A model generated the notes under the pieces. The model did not search any database. It saw nothing but the letters and a program-made list of their open reading frames with translations, and was not told the DNA's origin. This document shows positions 27,434 to 39,981 of a stretch of DNA of 64,000 nt, one piece after another. A program made the position numbers and the translations under genes. The first letter of the stretch is position 1; each line of letters starts with the position of its first letter. The stretch is from Gibbula magus (Eukaryota; Mollusca; Gastropoda; Trochida; Trochidae), in NCBI GenBank assembly GCA_936450465.1, contig OW388292.1, positions 9,505,756-9,569,755 of the forward strand, given 5' to 3'.

Positions 27434-27956
27434 AACAAGAAGACATAGTCATCAACATCCCCCGAACAAGGGCAATAATTTGAGAAGAGATAATTCAAAA
27501 TAATACAACAAAAATAAAAATGTAAAAAAAAAAAGAAGAGAAAGCAGTTTCTGAGAAAAGTCCCCTTTGAAATTACCTGGAACAGAGTCACAAAAAAAAC
27601 GATCAAGGACAATGACTCCGGAAAAAACATTGCACGCTTTTCATTTTCGAACTTCATCAAGGTATTTATGCCCTCAAGCATCACACAAAATTTGGTTCTC
27701 CTATCTTAAATAGTTTCTGAGAAAAGCTATCCCTTTGGAGATACCTGGAACAGACTCCAAAAATACGGAACAAGGGCAATAACTCCGGAAAAAATAATTG
27801 CACGCTTCCCATTTTAAAAATTCCAAGGTATTTTTGCCCTCAAGCAACACCAAATTTGGTAATCCTATCTTAAACGGTTTCTTAGAAAAGCTGTCCCCTT
27901 ATCTCGGACGGACGGAGCTCAAACCTATATCACCCTTCCACTTCGTGGCGGGGGAT
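27434..27956 (+). mobile_element. Modular element of the 'CCCCCGCC' family, copy B
   Basis: It has the same leader as copy A (AACAAGAAGACATAGTCATC), then two to three core units of the copy A type (ATGCCCTCAAGCATCACAC and TTTCTGAGAAAAGC motifs), a short GGACGGACGG tract at 27905-27915 and the end CCACTTCGTGGCGGGGGATA. An A-rich tract of about 45 bp (27500-27545) interrupts the front part. It carries no coding sequence. Confidence 0.75.
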
Positions 27957-30227
27957 AAAAATTACATGATATGTGGCCAAAGTTACCTTTTTATTGGTCA
28001 AAACTGCTGTGATGTCAGGGTTATACATTTATGTAGGTTACAGGTTTATGAATTCATTTCTTCGATTCAACTATACACATCATTTTACATTTTTAGCAAC
28101 ATCTAAAATATGCATGTCAATGAAAATTCCTGTTGAATATTCCCAAAATGATGACAAAAAAGTTTTCTTTAGAAAGTGCTCAATTTAATTTTGTTTCACC
28201 TAACATTGCCAATAATTTTCAAATTATATACTTGCTATACATCCCTTTATGTGATTGAAATATATCTGAAAGAACTTTGAGTTTATTCACAGTTAACCAT
28301 AGCGCTTCATTTAAGTACACCAAATCAGTCAAAAACAGCGTCATTTGCCGATAGCAGTTTTATTATCAATGCTGATAGCTTTTTAAATTCTTCGGTGACG
28401 CCCAAATGTTCTTACATTTTTTTTTTAAATTAAAAGAGCGTAAATAGATTATTTCTTGGTCCCATACCTCCTTAATGTTTTTAAATATTCCTTGAAATCA
28501 AAATGCAGCAATATTCTCCTCTCCATCTTCCCATCTTATTGGATATATTTCTAGCAGTAACAGTATCGATGTGATCAAGCTATGCATAGCATACCAACAT
28601 TAGCGAAGCTTTACCTAAAATGTTACACTTTTTGTTGCCAATACATTAACATATGCAAATATTTTTGCAAGAAAAGAAACATTAAGCAATGAACATAAAA
28701 CATAATCATAAATGCATCACCTTAAAGGATAAATTTCTAAAAGTTTCTATTAGTAAGAAAAAATGGCAAATATTACCAAAATTCTTCATCAAGAAAATCT
28801 TCAAAACAATCACCAACTTCAGCCCTGCAGCAGTGTTGACAAATATTGTAAAATAATCCAATCTCGTCGTCTCCCCACATCACATGCATGTTGTGAGAAA
28901 CTAAATACATTTAAATGGATTCCGCATGAACAAGCCACAACAAAGATCAGCGGTGTTTGAGAGTTAGTGAGTGAGTGAAATCTATGGGTGACCCCCTGAT
29001 CTACTTTCTAGCAGATATAGGCTAGTGGTGTACCTGTGTTGGACCGGCCTACCTGTCAACTGTATCTCACCTGTCAGCTGGACGTGTAGATATCAACCAC
29101 CTACATGCTTTGTGCCTATACAGCCTACGTATCACACGATCTTGCATTGTTAAACATGTTTTTAACAGTGCTCTCTGCAGAGTGAATTATTTCACATTTA
29201 TTTAAAGAGAGCTCTTATGTATACATGCCGCGAATGTACTTATCACATACATTGGGGCAAGTAATATTCAACAATACTTCATGACAGAACTTTTGATAAC
29301 AACATCTAACATCTTTATTGTCAAAGGCAGATCCATGAATTATGAAAGGGGGCTTCACTTTTTCCACTGTCTTTTGTAATCTATTCTGAATTAGCACTTC
29401 CAAATGTCTGATTTGAGACTCTATGCTTTAATAATCTTGCCAAATTTATAACAAACAAGTCGTATTTAGAAAACAGAGTATTCATATACATATTCTCCTG
29501 CAGAATATCTTGCTGCTATCTGTTAACTCACTTCATCTTCAGTGTGTTTGTGAACAAGAGCAACAACCATCAAAGAGCTCAGTTGATCATTTTGTCAATT
29601 TCTCGACTTCGAACAATCTATAACAATGTAACTTTGTTGAAGTCTTAAATGATCCCATTCAACTGACAATCACATTAAATATAGACCATCAATAATATAA
29701 CAAACAGAAATTCACCTTTTCATGTTTTTTGTCCCTGATGATGATGATTGACCCATTCCGAAATGTTAAAAATAGTAAATATATTACACTTCATGTTCCA
29801 AATATGTAATGATTATGAATTATAGCTATCCAAGACTTGAAACAAGTTGGTATTGTTATCAAAATTCAATGGAAATGATTAAAACTGATCAATTTCGAGA
29901 CCAACCCAGTTTTAAACAACTGACGAGAAAAAAGGTTGTTGCCAACTGCCAACTTACAGTTTAGTACTGACCCCTGTGAGCATGTTGTATGTTGACAGAT
30001 ATCATACATAATTCTATGGAGATGTTAGACAACGATGGCTGGAACCAGATGCATGTATAGTACTTACTTTGGTGAATCTAATCACATGTTGCAAACAATT
30101 CGGGATAACATTAATAAAGTAATAGATTTCCTACTGTACAGGCCTAACAGGAAACAGCATGGAGCTAGCGTGTATATATAAAGTGAGACACAATAGATGC
30201 AGTAAGTTGATGAATGAACACATGCAA

Positions 30228-30934
30228 CACAAGAAAAAAGTGAGCATGGCTCACATACCCCCGCCATTCGCTATCCGTCCATTGAGCATCATAGATGTCA
30301 AGGGTACAATGTTCAAAAAACAGATTGAAGCATCATAATATTGTCTAAAATATTCTTGTGAACTGGCTTTGTTATTACAAAATTTCATTCACCCAAATGT
30401 AATATATTTTAGGTAATTAGAGCATCACACCGGTAATTTGTACCAATTTCAATCAGATCTCCGTAAAAAATAATATTTCGGAACTGGACTGTGAACTCGA
30501 TGAAGAGTATCATCTGGGATACCTACTTGTAAAATTTCATTCAGCTAGATGTAATAGTTGCCGAGAAAACTTGTCCCCATTGGATCATCACAGCTCTTTT
30601 GGTACAAAGTTCAATTTCGGATTCAAGGGCCATAAATCCGTAAAAATAATATTTCGGAACTGGTTTTCGAACTCGATAAAGAGTAATGTCATGAGTACTC
30701 ACAACCAAAATGTCATTCACATAGGTTTAACAGTATCGGAGAAAACTTGTCCCCATTGAACACAACAAAACTAAGTCCAAAAAGAAAATTGTCTGTGCGC
30801 GATCGGAAGAACATGGTTAACAACTGTACTTGGTTGATGTACCTTTGACGGTTTTTGAGAAAATTGACCGGACGGAAGGACTGACGGACGGAATGACCGC
30901 TATATACCCCCGCTTACATCGTAGCGGGGGTATA
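30228..30934 (+). mobile_element. Modular element of the 'CCCCCGCC' family, copy C (different core)
   Basis: The leader is ACACAAGA then CATACCCCCGCC. The core units of about 170-180 bp carry motifs such as AATAATATTTCGGAACTGG (twice) and GAGAAAACTTGTCCCCATTG (twice). A (GGAC)n-like tract lies at 30868-30892, and the end is TACCCCCGCTTACATCGTAG then CGGGGGTATA, a terminal hairpin. The core is only distantly like that of copies A and B, while the ends are shared. Confidence 0.75.
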
Positions 30935-31056
30935 ATAATGTCTACTGACACATACTTTACTGAGTTTCTGATTCATGTACACACCAGACAAGGAAATGAT
31001 TGATCCCTAAATTTAGAGACACATCATGGGGATATTTGACACCTGAGCAAACTGGA

Positions 31057-31732
31057 GATTATAATAGATGCACTAGTATTCAAGTGATTATAATAGATGC
31101 ACTAGTATTCAAGTGATTATAACAGATGCACTAGTATTCAAGTGATTATAATAGATGCACTAGTATTCAAGTGATTATAATAGATGCACTAGTATTCAAG
31201 TGATTATAACAGATGCACTAGTATTCAAGTGATTATAATAGATGCACTAGTATTCAAGTGATTATAATAGATGCACTAGTATTCAAGTGATTATAATAGA
31301 TGCACTAGTATTCAAGTGATTATAATAGATGCACTAGTATTCAAGTGATTATAATAGATGCACTAGTATTCAAGTGATTATAATAGATGCACTAGTATTC
31401 AAGAGATTATAATAGATGCACTAGTATTCAAGTGATTATAACAGATGCACTAGTATTCAAGTGATTATAATAGATGCACTAGTATTCAAGTGATTATAAT
31501 AGATGCACTAGTATTCAAGTGATTATAACAGATGCACTAGTATTCAAGTGATTATAATAGATGCACTAGTATTCAAGTGATTATAATAGATGCACTAGTA
31601 TTCAAGTGATTATAATAGATGCACTAGTATTCAAGTGATTATAATAGATGCACTAGTATTCAAGTGATTATAATAGATGCACTAGTATTCAAGTGATTAT
31701 AATAGATGCACTAGTATTCAAGTGATTATAAT
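31057..31732. repeat. 29-bp satellite-like array, 23 copies plus 9 bp
   Basis: The unit starts GATTATAATAGATGCACTAG. Copies are nearly identical. A T-to-C variant (GATTATAACAG) marks copies 3, 6, 14 and 17, so the same spacing recurs 11 copies later. This suggests that a block of 11 units (319 bp) was duplicated as a whole. One junction (near 31403) has AAGAGATT instead of AAGTGATT. Confidence 0.95.
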
Positions 31733-34396
31733 GGAACTCTCACGTACTGATATACATCGCCAGGAAACTTTGTATCACTGGTGAATTCATACTACACGTT
31801 GACATATTACATTATTACAATTTAATCTTTGAAGGGCATTTAGAGGTCCACCAGAAAAGCAAGATCATTTCTGGATAATAACGTCAGTATTGTGAACATA
31901 CACAAAGGTAGAATAAATGCTTACTCCATCATGTGGAGTTTTTAACTTATCCAGAAGTCATGCTTTTCTGAGACTTACAGTTTGAACATTTCAGAAACCA
32001 TCAAAACTGATGTGAACTTACACAAGCTTCAGCTAATGAAATGTGACTCATCATCGGTCTGTGTGTATTCAATTAATACTACTTGAGAATAATATTTTGA
32101 TATGTTAAAGGATGAATTGTACAACACGTACCCGAGCTTCACCTGCTGAAATGTGACCATGCGAAATGTGACCCACAAGTACCCTACCGAAGCAGGTGAC
32201 GCTGATGAACCCGTAAGAGGAGATAACATTTACTTACATAGATATAGAGATATTACTTACACGTAGGTAGATGTTTGATGATTCTTATACTTATCATACT
32301 ACCACAGGTCACCTGGTATGTGATACATTTCATTCATATTACACATACACTAGTAATACTGCTACTATATACGAACAACGGAGCACATGGTTTGTAGAGA
32401 CAATCAAAATATACTCACTGATGAAATTGTACAATAAGCTACTTTTGTTTAGATGCAAGTAAAGTAATGTTGATAAAGATAAAGTAAAATCTTACATGGA
32501 TTTGAGATGATAACAGGTAAGTCGGTACTCCTTCATAATGATACTTCAACTCCACAACCATCCCACTGCACTATTCATTTATACCTATCTGACCCATTCT
32601 CTTCGTTACTCAAATAATTTCTTCAAATGCATCCTCTGCTACAAGCTGACCATATTTCTCACATCTAGCAAGGTCCCAAACTGATGAAAAAGTGCAGCCA
32701 GGATTGTTTCCGTATGTCTATATCCAGTGGAGAATCTTCTCACATCAACAACTGACTTCTGTTTGGTCAGAAATTTGTATGCATCAAAATGAGTAACATG
32801 ACGGAGTAACCTCTGTGGGGGGAGAATGGAGGAGGAGATAATGCTTTACAAACACCTACATCTAGTGGATCAAATCAAAAACATCTTGATAAACTGGTTT
32901 TCACAAATACAAATTAATATAATTTGACAAATATGCAATACACAGGTAAAATATATCCATACTTACAACACCTGGTTGAGTAGTTGGCAGACGAGGGCTA
33001 GTAAAAGCACACCTCTACATGTATATGCCCACACACCTACACCTACTCTCTACATTGTCTCCTACACATATCACAGCTGGAGCACCAGCTGAAGTTTTTA
33101 AAATTTCAGAAAAGCATTTATTTTAAAATATCATATATTGACATTTGATATATTACAAATACCAGATTGTTGTAAATCAGGAAAAAATTCCTTCCTTGTA
33201 TAATAACAATTTTGTAGAAAATAACTGTACAGAAATAATATCATACTGCTTTTAAAAACAATACCTTTGTCGTGTTATCCTAACAATAACTAAGAGAGAG
33301 TTAAGTTTTTTTAAAATTAAATTACTTAAAATTAAAAATTAAAGGATAATGATTTCATGTACATCCCTCAAGTTGCTAATTTCTTTTAGACATAGAAATT
33401 GATAAATGGAGTTTTAAATATGTGTAAGAATATAACATAAAAGGTTAAAGGTACATAATCCTAGTTCAAAACAAAATATGTTGACGTCATCATCACATTT
33501 CAAATTGCAGAAAGAAAGAAAGAAAGATTTAAATTTCAATCTAACCTTTGATGTTTTCTTCTACAAATACAAGCATGGTAAAATCGAGCTGTACGTTAAT
33601 GCCACTCACTTGATCTTTAAGGTAACAAAAGGTTATATATTTGTATTGAGTTGTGAAATGTCAAACGCAATTTATTTTCCAACGTCTTCATAAAATTAAA
33701 GATATTATTGATAACATATTATATAATTTTAAAATCTGTAACAGTCAGGAACAAGGGCTACAAATGGTTCTTCTTACATCCTTTCTTCCTCCAAAGTTTT
33801 TCTTTCCTTTTCCTGTTTCATTAGTTCTTCTTCCCTTCATCTCTGATCAGAAGATACTAAAACTCACATTTTGAGACTGAAGGTCAATCTCCACTACGTT
33901 ACTTAACATGAAAACATGACACACGATCTACTGAGGAAGAATCGGAAGCCTGCTCAGGAACAAGCAAGAACCCAGTAATGCCATTAGTTGCGGACGATGG
34001 TGGCTCAAACTTCAAAGCAAGGCGACAACACTTTCACTGTCTGGAGACAGGCATTAATCAAGGAAACAACAATACACTTAATATCCTTCCACGTAGACTT
34101 TTAAACAACTCTTGATTTTGTCACACACAGACTTATAAAACAAGTTTTCTTAATAGTGTCTGATGAGGAGTGTCAGATGAAGTGTCCGCTGGTGCTGTAG
34201 ACTCACTAATGTCTTGTAGGTTGAAGACTTGTATTATTACAGTCAAGTGCAGCTAGATGCAACCCTTTTGTATAAATGTTTTAGCTAATAGGACTTCTAT
34301 TATTTACTTTATTATTTGCAATGAATGGCAAAATTTCAAAAGCTCCGTCGAATCAAATTGATTGAATCAATCATTGATTCTACAGAATTTGTTCTG

Positions 34397-34904
34397 GTCC
34401 AATGAACCATCAAACAATACTGGTAGGGTAACCGGGTCCAATGAATCATCAAACAATACTGGTAGGGTAACCGGGTCCAATGAATCATCAAACAATACTG
34501 GTAGGGTAACCGGGTACAATGAACCATCAAACAATACTGGTAGGGTAACCAGGTACAATGAACCATCAGACAATACTGGTAGGGTAACCGTATCCAATGA
34601 ATCATCAAACAACACTGGTAGGGTAACCGGGTACAATGAACCATCAGACAATACTGGTAGGGTAACCAGGTACAATGAACCATTAGACAATACTGGTAGG
34701 GTAACCGGGTACAATGAACCATTAGACAATACTGGTAGGGTTACCGGGTCCAATGAACCATCAAACAATACTGGTAGGGTAACCGGGTCCAATGAACCAT
34801 CAAACAATACTGGTAGGGTAACCAGGTACAATGAACCATCAGACAATACTGGTAGGGTAACCGGGTCCAATGAACCATCAGACAATACTGGTAGGGTAAC
34901 CGGG
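34397..34904. repeat. 39-bp minisatellite, about 13 copies, open in frame on both strands
   Basis: The unit contains CAATACTGGTAGGGTAACC; repeats are spaced by 39 bp, which is 13 codons. The plus frame (34362-35036, 224 codons) would repeat NEPSDNTGRVTGY and the minus frame is open for 172 codons. Differences between units fall mostly at first and second codon positions (TCC/TAC, CCA/TCA, TCA/TTA, AAC/GAC), which argues against selection on a protein. No splice sites or promoter support a gene. Confidence 0.92.
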
Positions 34905-35790
34905 GGACATGTTCAACTTCAGATCTCAGGTGGAATCATAGGTTTCACCACAATGCAGAGCCACACTGATACTGCAGGCCTTCTCCCTGCAATAATACCA
35001 GTCCCTTTAAGGAAATATGCCAGAAAGCATTATTGAAGCTCAAATCTCCTCCGTTATGTTCTGCACTGGGGAAACAGCCGCCAGACTAAAGGTTGCAACA
35101 CAGAAAGAATGGTATCAATGAAAGAAGACAAGCCATATCAAGAGGTAAAACTACATACCTCTACTCTGCTATCTCAATCTGTTGTATCATCCAAGTACAG
35201 GTTTGAGAGGCTGTAGTTACTCTAAGAACTGTCCAAGCATTAAAGAGGTATGTTGCACATTTCCTCCTAGTAGAGGGATGCAAGCTGTAGTGCACATTGA
35301 CTCCACTCGGGTGTGATAACAAGGAGCACCTGTCTCCACCACACAGAGTTGCAATCAATTCATTCACCCACAGGGAGACAAACTGTTCTGCAGGTACACA
35401 CTTCACAGTTTCATACAATGATTTCTCAAAGTACAGGTAAGCTTTACAGGTGTGTCACACAACGAACACCTGGCTCCAACACACAGAGATGCAATCAACA
35501 ACTACTGATCACAGTTGTATTTCTCAGTACCTGTCAAATTCAAAATAACAACACTATAATTTTGACCTGTCACTTTAGAAGACGCCCTTTAACTCATAAT
35601 TCAGAAATAACTATATTTCAGCACTACTTGCTGCACGTATTCAATGTTTTGTCGATCACTATGTGAATTCTGGATAAGTCCTGAAATGAGGAAATTATTT
35701 ATTGACTCATAAACAATTTAGAAAACTGACCAAAATTCCTCATAAAATGCCAAGTATCAATGTGATCACCAGGTACATGGCTTTCATTTC

Positions 35791-36102
35791 AGATACTCCA
35801 ACATTCATTCAGATATTTCATCATTAAGATACTCCAACATTCAGATAGATACTCCAACATTCAAATATTCCAACATTCAGATACTCCAACATTCAGATAC
35901 TAGTAGATACTCCAACATTCAGATAGATACTCCAACATTCAAATATTCCAACATTCAGATACTCCAACATTCAGATATTCCTGGAAAGGGCTTTTATAAG
36001 TTGGATAACGTGTGCCCAATCCCTTTCTTGACTGAATAAAATATGTTTCAATCAATTCAGATATTCCAACATTCAGATACTTCAACATTCAGAAACATTC
36101 AA
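35791..36102. repeat. Short-unit (about 15-16 bp) repeat built on AGATACTCCAACATTC
   Basis: Irregular tandem copies of AGATACTCCAACATTC and close variants (AAATATTCC, AGATATTCC, AGATAGATACTCC) run through this interval. They are interrupted by a 73-bp non-repeat insertion at 35982-36054, described separately. Confidence 0.88.
35982..36054 (+). mobile_element. 73-bp retroposon 3'-end fragment with 13-bp target duplication
   Basis: The insertion starts TGGAAAGGGCTTTTATAAG and ends GACTGAATAAAATATGTTTC and AATCA, like the 3' end of a LINE or SINE with an AATAAA-type tail. It splits the minisatellite and is flanked by the same 13 bp (ATTCAGATATTCC) at 35969-35981 and 36055-36067. Since the surrounding repeat is itself similar to this 13-mer, part of the match could be pre-existing. 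Confidence 0.55.
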
Positions 36103-36227
36103 CTCACTGAGCACAAAGCTTGACAATACTGATTCACACAGCCCAGTCCTGTTTGCTGGAGGAGAATCTGCACGTCTATTACTAGGGTAACCGCATAAAA
36201 CATTTCACCAAATTTATCAAAGGAGGG

Positions 36228-36290
36228 GGAAAAACAAGAAGAACAAGCAGACAGAGTCGGCCATATCCCCCGCCTTTGGGAAAATTTATT
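36228..36290 (+). repeat. Leader fragment of the 'CCCCCGCC' family
   Basis: ACAAGAAGAACAAGCAGACA followed by GAGTCGGCCATATCCCCCGCC resembles the family leader. Cores and end of the same family appear 500 bp later (36783-37421), after a copy of the 'GATGAGCT' family (36369-36678). One reading is that the second element inserted into the first. Confidence 0.55.
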
Positions 36291-36368
36291 GAAGAATAGT
36301 TGTTGAATAACAGTGACTATGAACCTTCTCCTTATAGCCTGATGTAGCAGGATGGATGATGATTTGTT

Positions 36369-36678
36369 GGCTCATCAGGGCAGGGATGCCACTCCCTGTA
36401 AGGTTTGTAACATATCAAAATAACCTTAGCCCACCCAATATAAGGTTCATTGCAACTGATGGTTATCGTTTGCTGGTGATGAAAATAGGTTTTTTAGGTT
36501 GTGAGCAAAGCCAAGGGGTTTGCAAAAAAAAATTCAGTTTCTTAGACCAAGTGGTTCTGGAGAAGAAGACAAAATGCGAAAAGTTTACAGACGGACAGAC
36601 AGATGGATGGACGGAAGGACGGACGGTGGACGCCATGCCATGCCATGCCATAGGCCTTTCAGGCCAGATGAGCTAAAA
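36369..36678 (+). mobile_element. Short copy of the 'GATGAGCT' modular family
   Basis: It starts GGCTCATCAGGGCAGG and ends CAGGCCAGATGAGCTAAAAA, so the ends are short inverted repeats (GCTCATC/GATGAGC). It contains one core remnant (GTGGTTCTGGAGAAGAAGAC), a GGAC-type tract at 36587-36629 and the GGCCTTTCAGGCC hairpin, matching the end of the element at 15001-15685. The short open frames here are incidental. Confidence 0.7.
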
Positions 36679-36782
36679 ATACATCAATGGCATTTTTTTT
36701 AGTTTAATTTTGAATTAGTTATTAAGTTATGTATCTATTGAAATGGTAAAAATTAAACAATTAAAAATTGTGAAGAAGTTGA

Positions 36783-37421
36783 AAACCTCAAAAGGCACAT
36801 CTACACATGATGATTGTTTCACACACAAAGTTCAATGAGATATGTCTTACAGTTTTCGAGTTCTGATCCGGAAACGAAATTCTAAGGTACATTTCCATGG
36901 AAACGGTCAGAAAAAATAACTCGAAGAAGTTGAAAACCCCAAAAGGCACATCTACACATGATGATTGTTCCACACACTAAGTTTCGTTGAGCTTTGTCTT
37001 ATAGTTTTCGAGTTCTGATCCGGAAACGCAATTCTAAGTTACATTTCCATGGAAACCATCAGAAAAAATAACTCGAAGAAATTGAAAAACCCAAAAGGCA
37101 CATCTACACATGATGATTGTTCCACACACCAAGTTTCGTTGAGATATGTCTTATAGTTTTTCGAGTTCTGATCCGGAAACGAAATTCTAAGTTTCATTTC
37201 CATGGAAACGGTCAGAAAAAATAACTCGAAGAAGTTGAAAACCCCAAAAGGCACATCTACACATGATGATTGTTCCACACACCAAGTTTCGTTGAGATAT
37301 GTCTTATAGTTTTGAAGTTTGAGGCCGGAATGGAAAAGCCCGGACGCACAGACGGACAGACGGACGGACGGACGGAGCTCATTTCTATATCCCCCGCCAA
37401 CTTCGTTGTGGCGGGGGATAA
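36783..37421 (+). mobile_element. Modular element of the 'CCCCCGCC' family, copy D (152-bp cores)
   Basis: There are four tandem cores; AAAAGGCACATCTACACATG recurs at 36790, 36941, 37093 and 37246, a spacing of about 152 bp. The cores are well conserved (GATCCGGAAACG, TTTCCATGGAAAC). A (GGAC)n tract follows (37342-37376), then a terminal hairpin of CCCCCGCCAAC and its complement around TTCGTTG, ending GGCGGGGGATA. The core sequence differs from copies A-C. Repeated minus-strand frames starting MEQSSCVDVPF are artefacts of the cores. Confidence 0.8.
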
Positions 37422-38173
37422 TTAACCTTCTTACACTCCCAAAGACCAGTTTTTAATGTGTTGATGGCAAATTTTCAGATGAAATACATTTATATTGCAA
37501 TAATCACAATATTTACATATACCGGTATGCAAATTCACTAACTTCAGGAACATTTCGAATTGAGGCAATTTTTTCAAAGACTGTTAGACTCACAAATGAG
37601 CAAGTGAGAGCATGTTGATGGGCTAGTTTGCAGGTGCCATAGAACAGGATGGTGTGAGTGTTTCATCAATCACCTTAGCGCAGACCTAGTTAAAGATTCA
37701 GGGCAGATGTAGACTCCTACGCCTCCTGTAAACTTCAATTAATATTCAGCAGCATCGGACTGTGGTCACTCACTCAACCTGCTCTCGGTCAGGTCTACTA
37801 GTATACTGGCAGCCAGTGCCGCCTCGTTTCATTGACCGCTAGACTGTCTGCCAGCCTCCACTGATCGAAATATTTAATATGCATTAATGTTCAGATGTAT
37901 ATCTTCATATTTATATATAGTCACCTGGTGTCTCCAACTTCCTAACTGATGAAGGAGTCAGTCTGGTTTCATTGGTCAGTCAACACAGTGAGGCTGACCG
38001 CTAGATTGTCTCCGAGGTTCCAAAACAAATATATATATATAAATATGCTACAAATACTATTCAACCTTCTTTCTAGCATTACTTTTCAGAGACTGTAAAG
38101 ATTAGTTTAAACATATTTTATTCATGATGAAACGGATTGGGAACAAGTTAGGATTCCCTCTCCTTATTATTAG

Positions 38174-39582
38174 TAAAGATTCTGTAAGGATACCAAATAT
38201 ACTCAAGGATACTACAGATACTGTAAGGATACTAAATATACTCAAGGATATCAAATATACTCAAGGATACCAAATATACTCAAGGATACTACAAGGATAC
38301 TAAATATACTCAAGGATACTACAGATTCTGTAAGGATACTAAATATACTCAAGGATACCAAATATACTCAAGGATACTACAGATTCTGTAAGGATACTAA
38401 ATATACTCAAGGATATCAAATATACTCAAGGATACCAAATATACTCAAGGATACTACAAGGATACTAAATATACTCAAGGATACTACAGATTCTGTAAGG
38501 ATACTAAATATACTCAAGGATACCAAATATACTCAAGGATACTACAGATTCTGTAAGGATACTAAATATACTCAAGGATACCAAATATACTCAAGGATAC
38601 TACAGATTCTGTAAGGATACTAAATATACTCAAGGATACCAAATATACTCAAGGATACTACAGATTCTGTAAGGATACTAAATATACTCAAGGATATCAA
38701 ATATACTCAAGGATACTACAGATTCTGTAAGGATACTAAATATACTCAAGGATACCAAATATACTCAAGGATACTACAGATACTGTAACGATACTAAATA
38801 TACTCAAGGATACTAAATATACTCAAGGATACCAAATATACTCAAGGATACTACAGATACTGTAACGATACTAAATATACTCAAGGATATCAAATATACT
38901 CAAGGATACTACAGATTCTGTAAGGATACTAAATATACTCAAGGATATCAAATATACTCAAGGACACTACAGATTCTGTAAGGATACTAAATATACTCAA
39001 GGATACTACAGATACTGTAAGGATACTAAATATACTCAAGGATATCAAATATACTCAAGGATACTACAGATACTGCAAGGATACTAAATATACTCAAGGA
39101 TACTACAGATTCTGTAAGGATACTAAATATACTCAAGGATATCAAATATACTCAAGGATACTACAGATTCTGTAAGGATACTAAATATACTCAAGGATAT
39201 CAAATATACTCAAGGATACTACAGATTCTGTAAGGATACTAAATATACTCAAGGATATCAAATATACTCAAGGATACTACAGATACTGCAAGGATACTAA
39301 ATATACTCAAGGATACTACAGATTCTGTAAGGATACTAAATATACTCAAGGATATCAAATATACTCAAGGACACTACAGATACTGTAAGGATACTACAGA
39401 TACTGTAAGGATACTACAGATACTGTGACAATACTACAGATACTGTGACAATACTACAGATACTGTGACAATACTACAGATACTGTAAGGATACTACAGA
39501 TTCTGTAAGTATACTACAGATACTGTAAGGACACTACAGATACTGTAACGATACTACAGATACTGTATCAATATTGCAGATA
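38174..39582. repeat. Composite 58-bp minisatellite, 1.4 kb
   Basis: The unit is built from 19-, 19- and 20-bp sub-units: GGATACTAAATATACTCAA, GGATATCAAATATACTCAA (or GGATACC...) and GGATACTACAGATTCTGTAA. The order varies, with units lost and gained along the array. The last 200 bp simplify to 19- to 20-bp copies of GATACTACAGATACTGT. Confidence 0.95.
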
Positions 39583-39981
39583 CACAACTGGAGGCAAGTC
39601 TATACTCTCTGTGAGGCAGATGGACTGAATCAATCTTGATAAGTCCAGCAGACCCACACCAATGTCCAGCTGTTTCTGACCACATTGCCAATATATACTG
39701 ACCACTTTGGTACTGTATGAAATCAGCTCCCCTGGAAGTGCTGTTAAGTCTCCAAACAAAGAAGAACTGTGTATCTAAACACACACATTTGTTCATTACA
39801 CCAAGAGATAGGCTATTTCCAACAACGGAAGAATAGATAGAATTTTACAGGAGACGGAGACATTAAGAGCCAGCAAACAAATAGATTTCAGGCTAAAATG
39901 TTCATGAAAATAAGTAAATATTTGGCATCCTGAAATAAACAGACATCACGTTTGCTTCAGTATCGTTTCTAACAAGAATAA

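Noticed and set aside
31057..31732. CRISPR-like array (29-bp repeats)
   Set aside because: Repeats are directly head-to-tail with no spacers, in clearly eukaryotic DNA.
33893..34020. Possible minus-strand exon with a stretch of open codons (KFEPPSSATNG)
   Set aside because: No acceptor or donor at suitable places and a stop soon follows; not distinguishable from chance.
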